Shown: piece by piece, positions 44,673-51,976 of the stretch | Layout of the letters: every line of letters begins with the position of its first letter | Numbering within the stretch: the stretch's first letter is position 1 | Assembly (NCBI GenBank): GCA_016718805.1 | Contig: JADKCP010000001.1 | Coordinates: forward strand, 558,001 to 622,000 | DNA: 64,000 bases | Direction of reading: 5' to 3' | Source: Bacteroidota bacterium | GTDB lineage: Bacteria > Bacteroidota > Bacteroidia > UBA4408 | Notes under the pieces: model-generated | Seen by the model: only the letters and a program-made list of their open reading frames with translations | What the model was told of the DNA's origin: nothing | Database searches by the model: none | Translations under genes and position numbers: made by a program

Positions 44673-45257
44673 TTACTTCCCACAATTGCAACCTCCTGAG
44701 AAAAGCACTACTGTATTGGGAAGTTGTTTTTTAATACGTTCTTGAGCCGGTTCGTTGATATTAATGACTCGTAAATCTACTTTTTTAAGCTGTTGTAGTT
44801 GGCTTATACTTTCAGGAAATTGATCAATTTCATTACTCCACAAATCAAGAACCGTTAAGCTGCTAAGATTTCCAATTTCTTTTGGTAGGGTTTCAATTTC
44901 ATTTTGGTTGAGCACTAAAATCTTTAGTTTTTTTAAATAGCCCAAAGTATACGGAACTGACCGTAATTTATTTTTTGAAGCATTTAAATACTCCAAATTT
45001 TCAAGCTTTCCAATACTTGCTGGTAATTCTTTCAGTTTGTTTTTAGATATATCCAACCATCTCAAATTTGAAAAAACAACTAAAGTATCTGGCAAGTTAT
45101 GATGAGGTAATTTATGCAATTTCAATTTGTATACTTCAGAGGGATGCAGCAATGCTTCTTCAAGAGAAGTAAAAATGCGAGAAGTATCAGGTTCTGGCTG
45201 TGCTATTAGATGATTTAGCATGAAAAACATACATAGTAAAAGAAAATATTTTTTCAT
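44673..45257 (-). CDS. Leucine-rich repeat protein, exported
   Basis: The 194-residue protein has a signal peptide ending LIAQ (residue 19) and about five leucine-rich repeats of the bacterial 23-residue type between residues 60 and 165 (LRWLDISKNKLKELPASIG, LEYLNASKNKLRSVP, LKILVLNQNEIETLP, LTVLDLWSNEIDQFP, LKKVDLR). The C-terminus ends GGCNCGK. It is probably periplasmic and binds another protein. A -7 box (TAAGTTTG) lies 18 bases upstream, and it shares the terminator at 44636-44667 with the M16 gene. Confidence 0.9.
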   Translation of the reverse strand: MKKYFLLLCMFFMLNHLIAQPEPDTSRIFTSLEEALLHPSEVYKLKLHKLPHHNLPDTLVVFSNLRWLDISKNKLKELPASIGKLENLEYLNASKNKLRSVPYTLGYLKKLKILVLNQNEIETLPKEIGNLSSLTVLDLWSNEIDQFPESISQLQQLKKVDLRVININEPAQERIKKQLPNTVVLFSGGCNCGK

Positions 45258-45274
45258 TTCCTGAAAATGTCAAT

Positions 45275-45282
45275 CAAACTTA
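45275..45282 (-). promoter_or_regulatory. -7 promoter box before the LRR gene
   Basis: TAAGTTTG on the minus strand matches TAnnTTTG and lies 18 bases before the start codon. No clear -33 TTG was found. Confidence 0.35.
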
Positions 45283-45343
45283 ATTGTATAAAATATAATC
45301 CGGAAACAGGATTACGATTAGTTTAATTTAGTATGGAGAATAA

Positions 45344-46111
45344 TTACCAATCACCACCGGCACCGCCACCTCCAAAACCACCGCCACCAAATCCACCAAA
45401 TCCACCACTGCCACCTCCGCCAAAACCTCCAAATCCACTGTTTCCTCCGCCTCTCATCATATTACTTAAAATATGTCCTGCTACATAGGTTGACATATGA
45501 CCACCACCACCACCTCTTCCTCCGAAAAGTCGAATTAAAATAAAGACTATTATTAGGACGATTATAAGTGTAAATATGGGATTGCGTTTCGTTTTTTTAC
45601 CGGGAATTTGGTCTGCTTTAAACTTCCCTGTTAAGTAGCCCATTAATTGGCTCGTACCAGCATCTAAACCTGTGTAAAATGCTCCTGATTTAAAATTGGG
45701 ATTAATTACATTATCTACAATTTGGTTGCAGATAGCATCAGGTAAATATTCTTCAACACCGTAGCCGGTTGCAATGAATGTTTTTCTTTCTTGCTTCGCA
45801 ACAACAATGAGTACACCATTGTTGATTCCTTTTTGCCCAATTCCCCATTTTTTTCCAAGCTGAAAGGAAAAATCTGCAATATCATACCCATCTAAACTTG
45901 CAACAGTAACTATCGTAATTTGAGTACTGGTACTGTCATTAAACGAGACTAACTTTTGTTCCAGTTGCTGTACCTCCTGTGAATTCAAGAGAGTAGCAAA
46001 ATCATTTACTAAACGAGGGGGTGTAGGTGCATCCGGAATTGCGGCGAATAGATTACCATGTATGCAACAAAGAAGTATTGATAAAAGTAGGCAGTAAATT
46101 TTCTTACACAT
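45344..46111 (-). CDS. TPM domain (YgcG-type) membrane-anchored protein
   Basis: A TPM-domain protein with a signal peptide (starting MCKKIYCLLL), a TPM domain (about 30-160) with DFATLLNSQEVQQLEQKL, TQITIVTVASLDGY, GVLIVVAKQERK and the IDAGTSQLM-like end, then a membrane helix and a Gly-rich tail (repeats of GGFGGGG). The start at 46111 is preferred to the in-frame ATG at 46135, which would overlap the previous gene by 23 bases. TPM domains occur in photosystem II repair (TLP18.3) and in the LemA-associated operon of many bacteria, where their role is not settled. It is the last gene of the LemA-TPM-TPM run. Confidence 0.92.
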   Translation of the reverse strand: MCKKIYCLLLSILLCCIHGNLFAAIPDAPTPPRLVNDFATLLNSQEVQQLEQKLVSFNDSTSTQITIVTVASLDGYDIADFSFQLGKKWGIGQKGINNGVLIVVAKQERKTFIATGYGVEEYLPDAICNQIVDNVINPNFKSGAFYTGLDAGTSQLMGYLTGKFKADQIPGKKTKRNPIFTLIIVLIIVFILIRLFGGRGGGGGHMSTYVAGHILSNMMRGGGNSGFGGFGGGGSGGFGGFGGGGFGGGGAGGDW

Positions 46112-46112
46112 G

Positions 46113-46544
46113 TTATTTTCCGTAAGAAACATCATTACTTAATTCGTTGGTATCGTTTTTTTGAAAAGGAAAATGATGCCGTAATTGTTCTCCAGCACTT
46201 TCAATTCCTTTCATTGCACCGGCAAAGAAATTTCCATTTCGAAATTCTGATTGCATAATTTCTTTGGTTTGATTCCAAAAATTTTGACCTACCAGTTCAT
46301 TGATTCCAGCATCTCCGAGTATGGCAAATTTGCGCGACTTTATAGCTATGTAAATCAGAACACCGTTTTTTTGAGCAGTATCTTGAAGGTTGAGTAAAGC
46401 AAATAATTTTTTTGCTCTCCACATTGCACTGAACCAACAGCGCGATTCAACATGAAGTTTTATTTCACCTGAAGTCTGCAATTCAGCTTTCGCGATTGCT
46501 TGAACAATAAGTTGTTCTTCTTCCGGCGAAAAAAAGGTATTCAT
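46113..46544 (-). CDS. TPM domain protein
   Basis: The 143-residue protein consists of a TPM domain (EEQLIVQAIAKAELQTSGEIKLHVESR at the start, GVLIYIAIKSRKFAILGD in the middle, FFAGAMKGIESAGEQLRHHFP near the end). No signal peptide or membrane helix is seen, so it is probably cytoplasmic, or attached through partners. It is in the middle of the LemA-TPM-TPM operon, 40 bases after LemA and one base before the exported TPM gene. Confidence 0.92.
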   Translation of the reverse strand: MNTFFSPEEEQLIVQAIAKAELQTSGEIKLHVESRCWFSAMWRAKKLFALLNLQDTAQKNGVLIYIAIKSRKFAILGDAGINELVGQNFWNQTKEIMQSEFRNGNFFAGAMKGIESAGEQLRHHFPFQKNDTNELSNDVSYGK

Positions 46545-46584
46545 TGTGTATGAAACAAGTTGAATCTAAATTTAATTCTAAAAA

Positions 46585-47175
46585 TTAGAACTTTACATCT
46601 GGAGCTTTATCAGCACCTGCTTGTGCTTGAAAGTAACCTTTTACTTGAAAGCCATACATTCCGGCTAGTAAGTTATTTGGAAATTTGCGCACATAGGTAT
46701 TGTAATTTTGTACAATTTCATTAAAGTCGCGTCGAGCAACTCCAATACGGTTTTCCATACCTTCATATTGTGCCTGAAAATCGCTGAAGTTTTGTGTGGC
46801 TTTTAATTGTGGATATTGTTCGGCTACTACTAATAAACGCGACAAAGAAGAGGACAATCCATCTTGTGCTTTTTGAAATTCAGCAACTTTTTCGGGTGTA
46901 AGATTGCTTGGGTCAATTTTTACACTGGTTGCTTCAGCTCTAGCTTGAATTACTGCTTCTAAAGTAGATTTTTCAAAATTGGCAGCACCTTTTACTGTTT
47001 CAACTAGCACTTTTGTTTTGTCTGCTCTTAATTGATAAGCATTTTCAACCTGTGCCCATGCTCCGTTAATTGGTTCGTTCATACCAACCAAAGTATTGTA
47101 TGTACCGGCAAAGAAGCGGTAAATAATAAATACTACAACTACTATAACTCCGATAATAATCCAACTTTTTTTCAT
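46585..47175 (-). CDS. lemA: LemA family protein
   Basis: The 196-residue protein has one N-terminal membrane helix (about 4-22) and a helical LemA domain with YNTLVGMNEPINGAWAQVENAYQLRADK, LVETVKGAANFEKSTLEAV, and the later VARRDFNEIVQNYN and FPNNLLAGMYGF blocks. LemA proteins are inner-membrane proteins with the helical part outside or in the cytoplasm; function is unknown. Its neighbours are the two TPM-domain genes downstream, an arrangement common in Bacteroidota. A -7 promoter box lies 45 bases upstream. Confidence 0.93.
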   Translation of the reverse strand: MKKSWIIIGVIVVVVFIIYRFFAGTYNTLVGMNEPINGAWAQVENAYQLRADKTKVLVETVKGAANFEKSTLEAVIQARAEATSVKIDPSNLTPEKVAEFQKAQDGLSSSLSRLLVVAEQYPQLKATQNFSDFQAQYEGMENRIGVARRDFNEIVQNYNTYVRKFPNNLLAGMYGFQVKGYFQAQAGADKAPDVKF

Positions 47176-47219
47176 GATTGTTTTGCTAAAATTTGTGTTT
47201 TTAAACTATGAATTGGGTA

Positions 47220-47227
47220 CAAAAATA
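47220..47227 (-). promoter_or_regulatory. -7 promoter box before lemA
   Basis: TATTTTTG on the minus strand matches TAnnTTTG and lies 45 bases before the lemA start codon. No clear -33 TTG was seen. Confidence 0.35.
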
Positions 47228-47237
47228 GCAAAAAACA

Positions 47238-47780
47238 CTAGTCCTTTTTGATAATTCGCATTTGAATCAAAGCCAAAAGTTCTCCAGCCTTTTGAGTACC
47301 TAGTATATATTTTAAGCCTTCCTTGTCTGTTAACTCCAAGGCTTCGGTTCCGAATGTGTAAAATTTAATTTTGCCTTTACGGTGAAGATTATATTCAGGA
47401 ACATTGAAATAGTAAGAACTGTAGGCGATTTTCTTTGCGTCTACCAGACTGTCGAAATCAATTTTTACTTTTCTGGAAGACCAAATTCCATCTAGTGTGA
47501 TGCTCTTTTCAGTAACTATAGTTTTGATGTGCAACACAAAGAACAATCCTATGGATAAGATGAGAATAATCATACCAAGCAAAAAAAACAATGCACCCGA
47601 ATTAGGGATATCTTGAACCGGATACGATCCAATTCGGAGTCCCGATACATCTACCGGTTTAGGGTTTTCGCTCCAATAATATGCTATAAAGCAAAACAAA
47701 GCCAGCACACCTCTTCGTAAAAAGGAATACTTGTTATAACCCAAGTATTGTTTTTCAATGAATAAATTTTTTTCCTCCAT
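47238..47780 (-). CDS. Hypothetical membrane protein
   Basis: The 180-residue protein has two membrane helices (about 24-40 and 65-88) and a C-terminal domain of about 85 residues built of strands (SITLDGIWSSRKVKIDFDSLV, KIKFYTFGTEALELTDKEG), which looks like a PH-like fold. No known family was assigned. Its start codon is one base from the tilS stop codon, so it belongs to the pabB-tilS transcript. A PH-like assignment is uncertain. Confidence 0.75.
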   Translation of the reverse strand: MEEKNLFIEKQYLGYNKYSFLRRGVLALFCFIAYYWSENPKPVDVSGLRIGSYPVQDIPNSGALFFLLGMIILILSIGLFFVLHIKTIVTEKSITLDGIWSSRKVKIDFDSLVDAKKIAYSSYYFNVPEYNLHRKGKIKFYTFGTEALELTDKEGLKYILGTQKAGELLALIQMRIIKKD

Positions 47781-47781
47781 G

Positions 47782-48720
47782 TTAGGCTTGATGAAATGCG
47801 ACTTCGATAATTTTTTGGGTTGTGGAATTTACTTTAAAGCGATTGTCTAATCGATGGTTCACAATCCATATTATTTTAGTTCCGGAACAAAGCAGCCAAA
47901 TTTTCTCTTTCTCAAAAATAGAAAGTTTGGAATCAATAAAAAAATCACTCAACTTTTTACTCCCTTTCATACCAAGCGGGTAGAATTTATCCCCGATTTT
48001 CCATTTGCGAAGTACTAATGGAAAATCGATAGTTTCTAAATCTATTTGCGCAATTGATTTATCGCTTTTAAGGGTAAATTTAGAGTTGTTTTGAACAGTT
48101 TTAATGCTAAGCCGAATGGGCTGCTCCAATACCTTGTCGTGTTTGTTTATTTGATATTGTTCGGCTTGTGCTTTAGTTTCAATTTTTGATACAATAAGCG
48201 CTGCTCGGTCAATTAATAGCCGATGCGATGCAGAATAAAAGATTTTACCTGTTTTGCCCTTTATAGCCTCACTAATTTCAGTACAAACAGCTGCGGTAAA
48301 ATCGTAACATTTTAAGAATTCATAGAGGTAAGTTGGCAAAGGATTCAACTTTTTTAAGTTGACAAGGGAAAAGCGAATGTCGGTTTTTGTAAGTTGTTGC
48401 AAGGTGTTTTGCTTCTCTTGAATCAATTGCCGATAGAGTATTTCGGACTGATTAATATTTTGAGAGCTTGCATAAAATTGCTGTTCATATTCAGGATTAA
48501 TTTTCGCTAATTGAGGCAATACCCAATGTCTAAGTTGGTTCCGAACATAATCTGTAGAAGCATTGCTTTTGTCTTCACGGAAAGTAATTTTATTTGCCGT
48601 GGCAAATTTTTCCAGCTCGCACCGTGTTGAAAAAAGTAATGGACGAATCAGTTTGTTCTTTTTTGGATAAATACCGTGCAACCCTGAAATTCCGGTTCCT
48701 CTAAGTAAGTTAATCAACAT
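47782..48720 (-). CDS. tilS: C-terminal part of tRNA(Ile)-lysidine synthase, frame-interrupted
   Basis: This frame starts in the catalytic domain (MLINLLRGTGISGLHGIYP) and contains the C-terminal TilS domains (substrate-binding helical part and IGDKFYPLGMKGSKKLSDFF, TilS C-terminal signature). The readable sequence in this frame extends upstream of the Met at 48720 to about 48773, with TAHHKTDVTET just before it, which is the expected continuation of the N-terminal fragment. The two parts join if one A is added to the A6 run at 48774-48779 (minus strand). The complete enzyme of about 440 residues modifies the wobble base of tRNA-Ile(CAU) and is normally essential. Confidence 0.85.
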   Translation of the reverse strand: MLINLLRGTGISGLHGIYPKKNKLIRPLLFSTRCELEKFATANKITFREDKSNASTDYVRNQLRHWVLPQLAKINPEYEQQFYASSQNINQSEILYRQLIQEKQNTLQQLTKTDIRFSLVNLKKLNPLPTYLYEFLKCYDFTAAVCTEISEAIKGKTGKIFYSASHRLLIDRAALIVSKIETKAQAEQYQINKHDKVLEQPIRLSIKTVQNNSKFTLKSDKSIAQIDLETIDFPLVLRKWKIGDKFYPLGMKGSKKLSDFFIDSKLSIFEKEKIWLLCSGTKIIWIVNHRLDNRFKVNSTTQKIIEVAFHQA

Positions 48721-48728
48721 AGTTTCGG

Positions 48729-49112
48729 TTACATCTGTTTTATGATGTGCTGTTGAGATATAATTAGCAGAAATTTTTTGCGGAGTTTTTCAAACCACTC
48801 ATAGCGTAAATTTCGAGCAGCCATTTGAATGGAAACCTGGTTTTTATTGGCGTATTTTTTTGTCTCGAATTTAGTCGAGTAAAAAGGGATAGAATTTTTT
48901 TCACAAAACAGTTTCACAAATCGTTCATCGGCATCGGATTCTTTTCCACGAAGCTTAAAATTGCAATGTGCAACTGCAATCTTTGCCTTCTTAGCAATAA
49001 ACAAATGAAGCATTACCATTGAGTCAAGTCCACCACTTACAGCTAATAAAATTTTATCGCCTGGTTCATAGAGTTTATGTTCAGCAACAAATTTCTCAAA
49101 GTGTTTTTGCAT
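48729..49112 (-). CDS. tilS: N-terminal part of tRNA(Ile)-lysidine synthase, frame-interrupted
   Basis: The 127-residue frame carries the PP-loop ATPase motif SGGLDS (about residues 26-31), the strand KIAVAHCNFKLRG, and the conserved ARNLRYEWFEKLR. It then leaves the family alignment after LRKK: the end LLIISQQH is out of frame. Adding one A to the A6 run at 48774-48779 gives KKISANYISTAHHKTDVTET, the normal TilS sequence, running on into 47782-48720. The start codon is 10 bases from the pabB stop. Since the gene is normally essential, a sequence error or translational slippage is more likely than loss. Confidence 0.85.
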   Translation of the reverse strand: MQKHFEKFVAEHKLYEPGDKILLAVSGGLDSMVMLHLFIAKKAKIAVAHCNFKLRGKESDADERFVKLFCEKNSIPFYSTKFETKKYANKNQVSIQMAARNLRYEWFEKLRKKFLLIISQQHIIKQM

Positions 49113-49122
49113 GGTGTTTCAA

Positions 49123-50454
49123 TTAAATTTTTTGTTTCTTCTCAATTACTTGAAACATTGCTGCCGCTTTTACAAAGCACTCGTCATATTCGTTCTGAGC
49201 AACAGAATTAGCAGTAATAGCACTTCCAACCATAAAGGAACTTGTATTTGTTTTACTATTGTGTAAGATACTTCTTATTACCACATTAAAATCAAAATCT
49301 CTTTCCGGTGAAATATACCCAACTGCACCGGAGTATATTCCTCGTTTACTGGTTTCAAATAGTTCAATAAGTTGCATTGCTTTAATTTTGGGCGCTCCAG
49401 TCATGCTGCCCATAGGAAATGCGTTTTTTAGGGCATCAATAAAATGAATTTCGGGAGAAAGTTCGCAGCTAACAGTCGAAATTAATTGATGCACTTGTTG
49501 AAATGTATAAACCCCAAACAATTCTTCAACTTTCACACTGCCTTTGCTCGCACTTCGCGATAAATCATTTCTAACTAAATCAACAATCATTACATTTTCA
49601 CTTCGTTCTTTTGCATCGTTAAAAAGTTCATTTTTAAGTTTACTATTTTCAGCTTCCGAATTTCCTTTTTTGCGTGTGCCTTTAATTGGTTGGGAAATCA
49701 GTTTTGATCCTACTTTTTTTAAAAATCTTTCGGGACTAGCGCAACACAAATGCACAAAATTGGATTGATAATAACACGACATCGGAGTTTGCGAAATACG
49801 GTTCAATTGCTCATAAAGAAAATGAGGTTGTAGTGTATGCTTATGTGCAACAAACTCAATACAGTAATTTAATTCATAAATATCGCCTTGTTGAATATGT
49901 TTTTTTATTGCAGCAATAGTTGAAAAATAATTTTCTTTACTCACTTGAGCTTGTATATCTGCAGTGTTATATGTTACATTATCATTTAATACTTCGCAAG
50001 AAATAATTTCTTTAATGATTTTTTGCAGCTGACTTTCTGAATAATTATCTTCAAAAAAGCAAACCTCCAAACGATTTTCTTTAAGTATAAATACCAGCCG
50101 AGGCTGAAAGAAATGTAAATCGGGAAATTCAAGATTGTCTTGGTTTTTGGAAGAAAGTAATTTTTCAACCTCGTTTTTTAAATCGTACGATAAATAGCCA
50201 AAACACCAGTCATTAATACTTTCAATGTAGTTTTTAAGTTGCGTGAAAGCACCTTCAGAATTGCATTTTATTTCGCAAATAGCATCAACACCAACTAATA
50301 AATCGTAAGTGTTGTAATTCATGCTTGAACTGTTTTCAGAAGCTTGGGAATTGCTATTCAAATAAGCAATCGTTGAAAATTGAGAAGCCCATTGCAATAG
50401 TTGCGACTTAAATTGCTGGGGAGAAATCAAATTAAAAAATAGTGATTTTCGCAT
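49123..50454 (-). CDS. pabB: Aminodeoxychorismate synthase component I
   Basis: This chorismate-using enzyme makes aminodeoxychorismate, a folate precursor. The chorismate-binding domain covers about residues 190-440, with the blocks QQGDIYELNYCIEF, SCYYQSNFVHLCCASPERF, PIKGTRKKG, VMIVDLVRNDLSR and GSMTGAPKIKAMQLIE, all expected for the family. Start 50454 (MRKSLFFNLISPQQFKSQLL) is chosen over an ATG at 50538, whose extra 28 residues are not family-like. A TrpE alternative is less likely because of the neighbouring folate gene folK and the short N-terminal domain. tilS follows after 10 bases. Confidence 0.88.
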   Translation of the reverse strand: MRKSLFFNLISPQQFKSQLLQWASQFSTIAYLNSNSQASENSSSMNYNTYDLLVGVDAICEIKCNSEGAFTQLKNYIESINDWCFGYLSYDLKNEVEKLLSSKNQDNLEFPDLHFFQPRLVFILKENRLEVCFFEDNYSESQLQKIIKEIISCEVLNDNVTYNTADIQAQVSKENYFSTIAAIKKHIQQGDIYELNYCIEFVAHKHTLQPHFLYEQLNRISQTPMSCYYQSNFVHLCCASPERFLKKVGSKLISQPIKGTRKKGNSEAENSKLKNELFNDAKERSENVMIVDLVRNDLSRSASKGSVKVEELFGVYTFQQVHQLISTVSCELSPEIHFIDALKNAFPMGSMTGAPKIKAMQLIELFETSKRGIYSGAVGYISPERDFDFNVVIRSILHNSKTNTSSFMVGSAITANSVAQNEYDECFVKAAAMFQVIEKKQKI

Positions 50455-50548
50455 GTTATGATTCTTTGCGAAGGTATAAAATTGTATCACCATTAAGCGC
50501 AAGAAACAACGAAAAGATTCACATGCATTACAAACCAAAAATTGAGAT

Positions 50549-50556
50549 TATATTTG
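50549..50556 (+). promoter_or_regulatory. -7 promoter box just before folK
   Basis: TATATTTG matches TAnnTTTG. It falls inside the longer TTG-initiated reading frame (50542), so it argues that translation starts at the ATG at 50569. The implied leader is only a few bases long. Confidence 0.35.
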
Positions 50557-50568
50557 AAAAAAAAATTT

Positions 50569-51087
50569 ATGCGCAGGGTTTTTCTTCTTTTAGGCAGCAA
50601 TATGGGAAAGCGGGATGAAGTATTGTTTCATGCCTTACGTAAAATCGATCGGCAAGTTGGAAAAGTTGTTTTGCAATCGGCTATTTATGAAACAGCTGCT
50701 TGGGGATTTGAGGAGCAAAACTCATTTTACAATTGTGTACTTTGTATTCATACTGAAAAATCACCCGAAGAAGTTTTGAACCAAGTGCTTTCAATTGAGC
50801 AACAAATAGGAAGAGTTAGGAATGAAACAAAATGGAAGGAGCGACTAATTGATATCGATATTTTGTTTTACGAGGATACAGTGGTGGAGCAGGAAAACTT
50901 GTTGATTCCACATCCCTATTTACACCATAGAAAATTTACATTGATTCCGTTACAAGAAATTGCTCCTGAACTGCAGCACCCTGTTTTGAAAAAAAGTGTT
51001 GAGCAACTGTTAATCGAATGTGAGGATACGTTGGAGGTAAAAAAAGTTTATGAAGCAAGCCAATTTTTTCATAGTTTGCAATCTTAA
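50569..51087 (+). CDS. folK: 2-amino-4-hydroxy-6-hydroxymethyldihydropteridine pyrophosphokinase
   Basis: HPPK transfers pyrophosphate from ATP to 6-hydroxymethyl-dihydropterin in folate synthesis. Residues MRRVFLLLGSNMGKR (start), YETAAWGF, and the signature KWKERLIDIDILFYED followed by LLIPHPYLHHRKFTLIPLQEI are all present. The length of about 172 residues is normal. It is divergent from pabB, another folate gene, with about 115 bases between starts. The start at 50569 is preferred over an upstream in-frame TTG at 50542. Confidence 0.93.
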   Translation: MRRVFLLLGSNMGKRDEVLFHALRKIDRQVGKVVLQSAIYETAAWGFEEQNSFYNCVLCIHTEKSPEEVLNQVLSIEQQIGRVRNETKWKERLIDIDILFYEDTVVEQENLLIPHPYLHHRKFTLIPLQEIAPELQHPVLKKSVEQLLIECEDTLEVKKVYEASQFFHSLQS

Positions 51088-51143
51088 AATACAGCGGTAA
51101 ATGTTAGCGTTAGAAAATTGGTTTAAATTTATTGAAGGTTTAT

Positions 51144-51776
51144 ATGCGCTATGATTTTATCGCAATAGAAGGGAATATTGGAGCTGGCAAAACCTCCCTG
51201 TCTACGCTTATCGCCGAACAGTATGGGGCAAAATTGATTCTAGAGCAATTTGAAGATAATTTGTTTTTGTCTAAATTTTATGAAAATCCTGATAAATATG
51301 CATTTACGGTTGAGCTTTCTTTTTTAGCCGAACGATACCAACAGCTGACCAATCATTTGAGTAATCGTGATTTATTTGCAAGCTTTACGATTTCCGATTA
51401 TTTTTTCAACAAGTGTTTAATTTTTGCAAAAGCAAATTTGAAGGAGGATGAGTTTGGTTTGTACAATAAATTATTCTCAATAATACATGCACAGCTTCCC
51501 AAGCCAGATTTACTAGTTTATCTTTACCTAGATATTGACCGTTTAAAGTTTAATATCAAGAAACGTGGAAGGGAATTTGAGCAAAACATTGCCCCTCAAT
51601 ACCTTGAAAAGGTGCAGCAAAATTACTTCGATTATATCCGACAGCAGCAGCAACAACGCACCTTAATTATTGATGTGAATAACATTGATTTTGTTGCGAA
51701 TAAACAACATTATCAACAAATTTTAGAAGCTATAAAAGACGAATACCCAATTGGAATTAATCGGTTAATTTTATAA
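51144..51776 (+). CDS. Deoxynucleoside kinase
   Basis: This 210-residue enzyme phosphorylates deoxynucleosides in the salvage pathway. P-loop GNIGAGKTS is at about residues 9-17. The family motif for substrate binding is visible (EQFEDNLFLSKFYEN, ISDYFFNKCLIFAK), and the LID region reads KKRGREFE. The ATG at 51144 is used, because the upstream TTG at 51132 adds only four residues. It lies 56 bases after folK in the same direction and could be co-transcribed. Substrate (dA, dG or dC) cannot be told from the sequence. Confidence 0.9.
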   Translation: MRYDFIAIEGNIGAGKTSLSTLIAEQYGAKLILEQFEDNLFLSKFYENPDKYAFTVELSFLAERYQQLTNHLSNRDLFASFTISDYFFNKCLIFAKANLKEDEFGLYNKLFSIIHAQLPKPDLLVYLYLDIDRLKFNIKKRGREFEQNIAPQYLEKVQQNYFDYIRQQQQQRTLIIDVNNIDFVANKQHYQQILEAIKDEYPIGINRLIL

Positions 51777-51819
51777 AACCCTTTGTTTCAGGCTTAATTT
51801 GCAAATTATCAACAAATCG

Positions 51820-51864
51820 ATAATCTGTTCGGGAACGAATCCTTCCCGTTCACTCACAGATTAT
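51820..51864. other. Nested hairpin in the spacer before the OmpA/TPR lipoprotein gene
   Basis: Outer arms ATAATCTGT (51820-51828) and ACAGATTAT (51856-51864) enclose inner arms CGGGAA (51830-51835) and TTCCCG (51843-51848), which gives a two-part stem. No T run follows directly, and an A7 run comes about 20 bases later. It could be a terminator for the kinase gene or a leader structure. Confidence 0.55.
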
Positions 51865-51976
51865 TCCCGTTCATTCGTCTTGCAAAAAAAGTTTTTCATA
51901 TTATAAATATATAATTTACTTTCGCAGCAGATTTGATACTTACTAAAACTTAAAAATCTAATTAATTCACTCTCAA

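Noticed and set aside
50542..50568. A TTG start for folK nine codons upstream of the ATG
   Set aside because: A promoter -7 box (50549-50556) lies inside this extension and HPPK proteins begin at the MRRVFLLLGSN segment.
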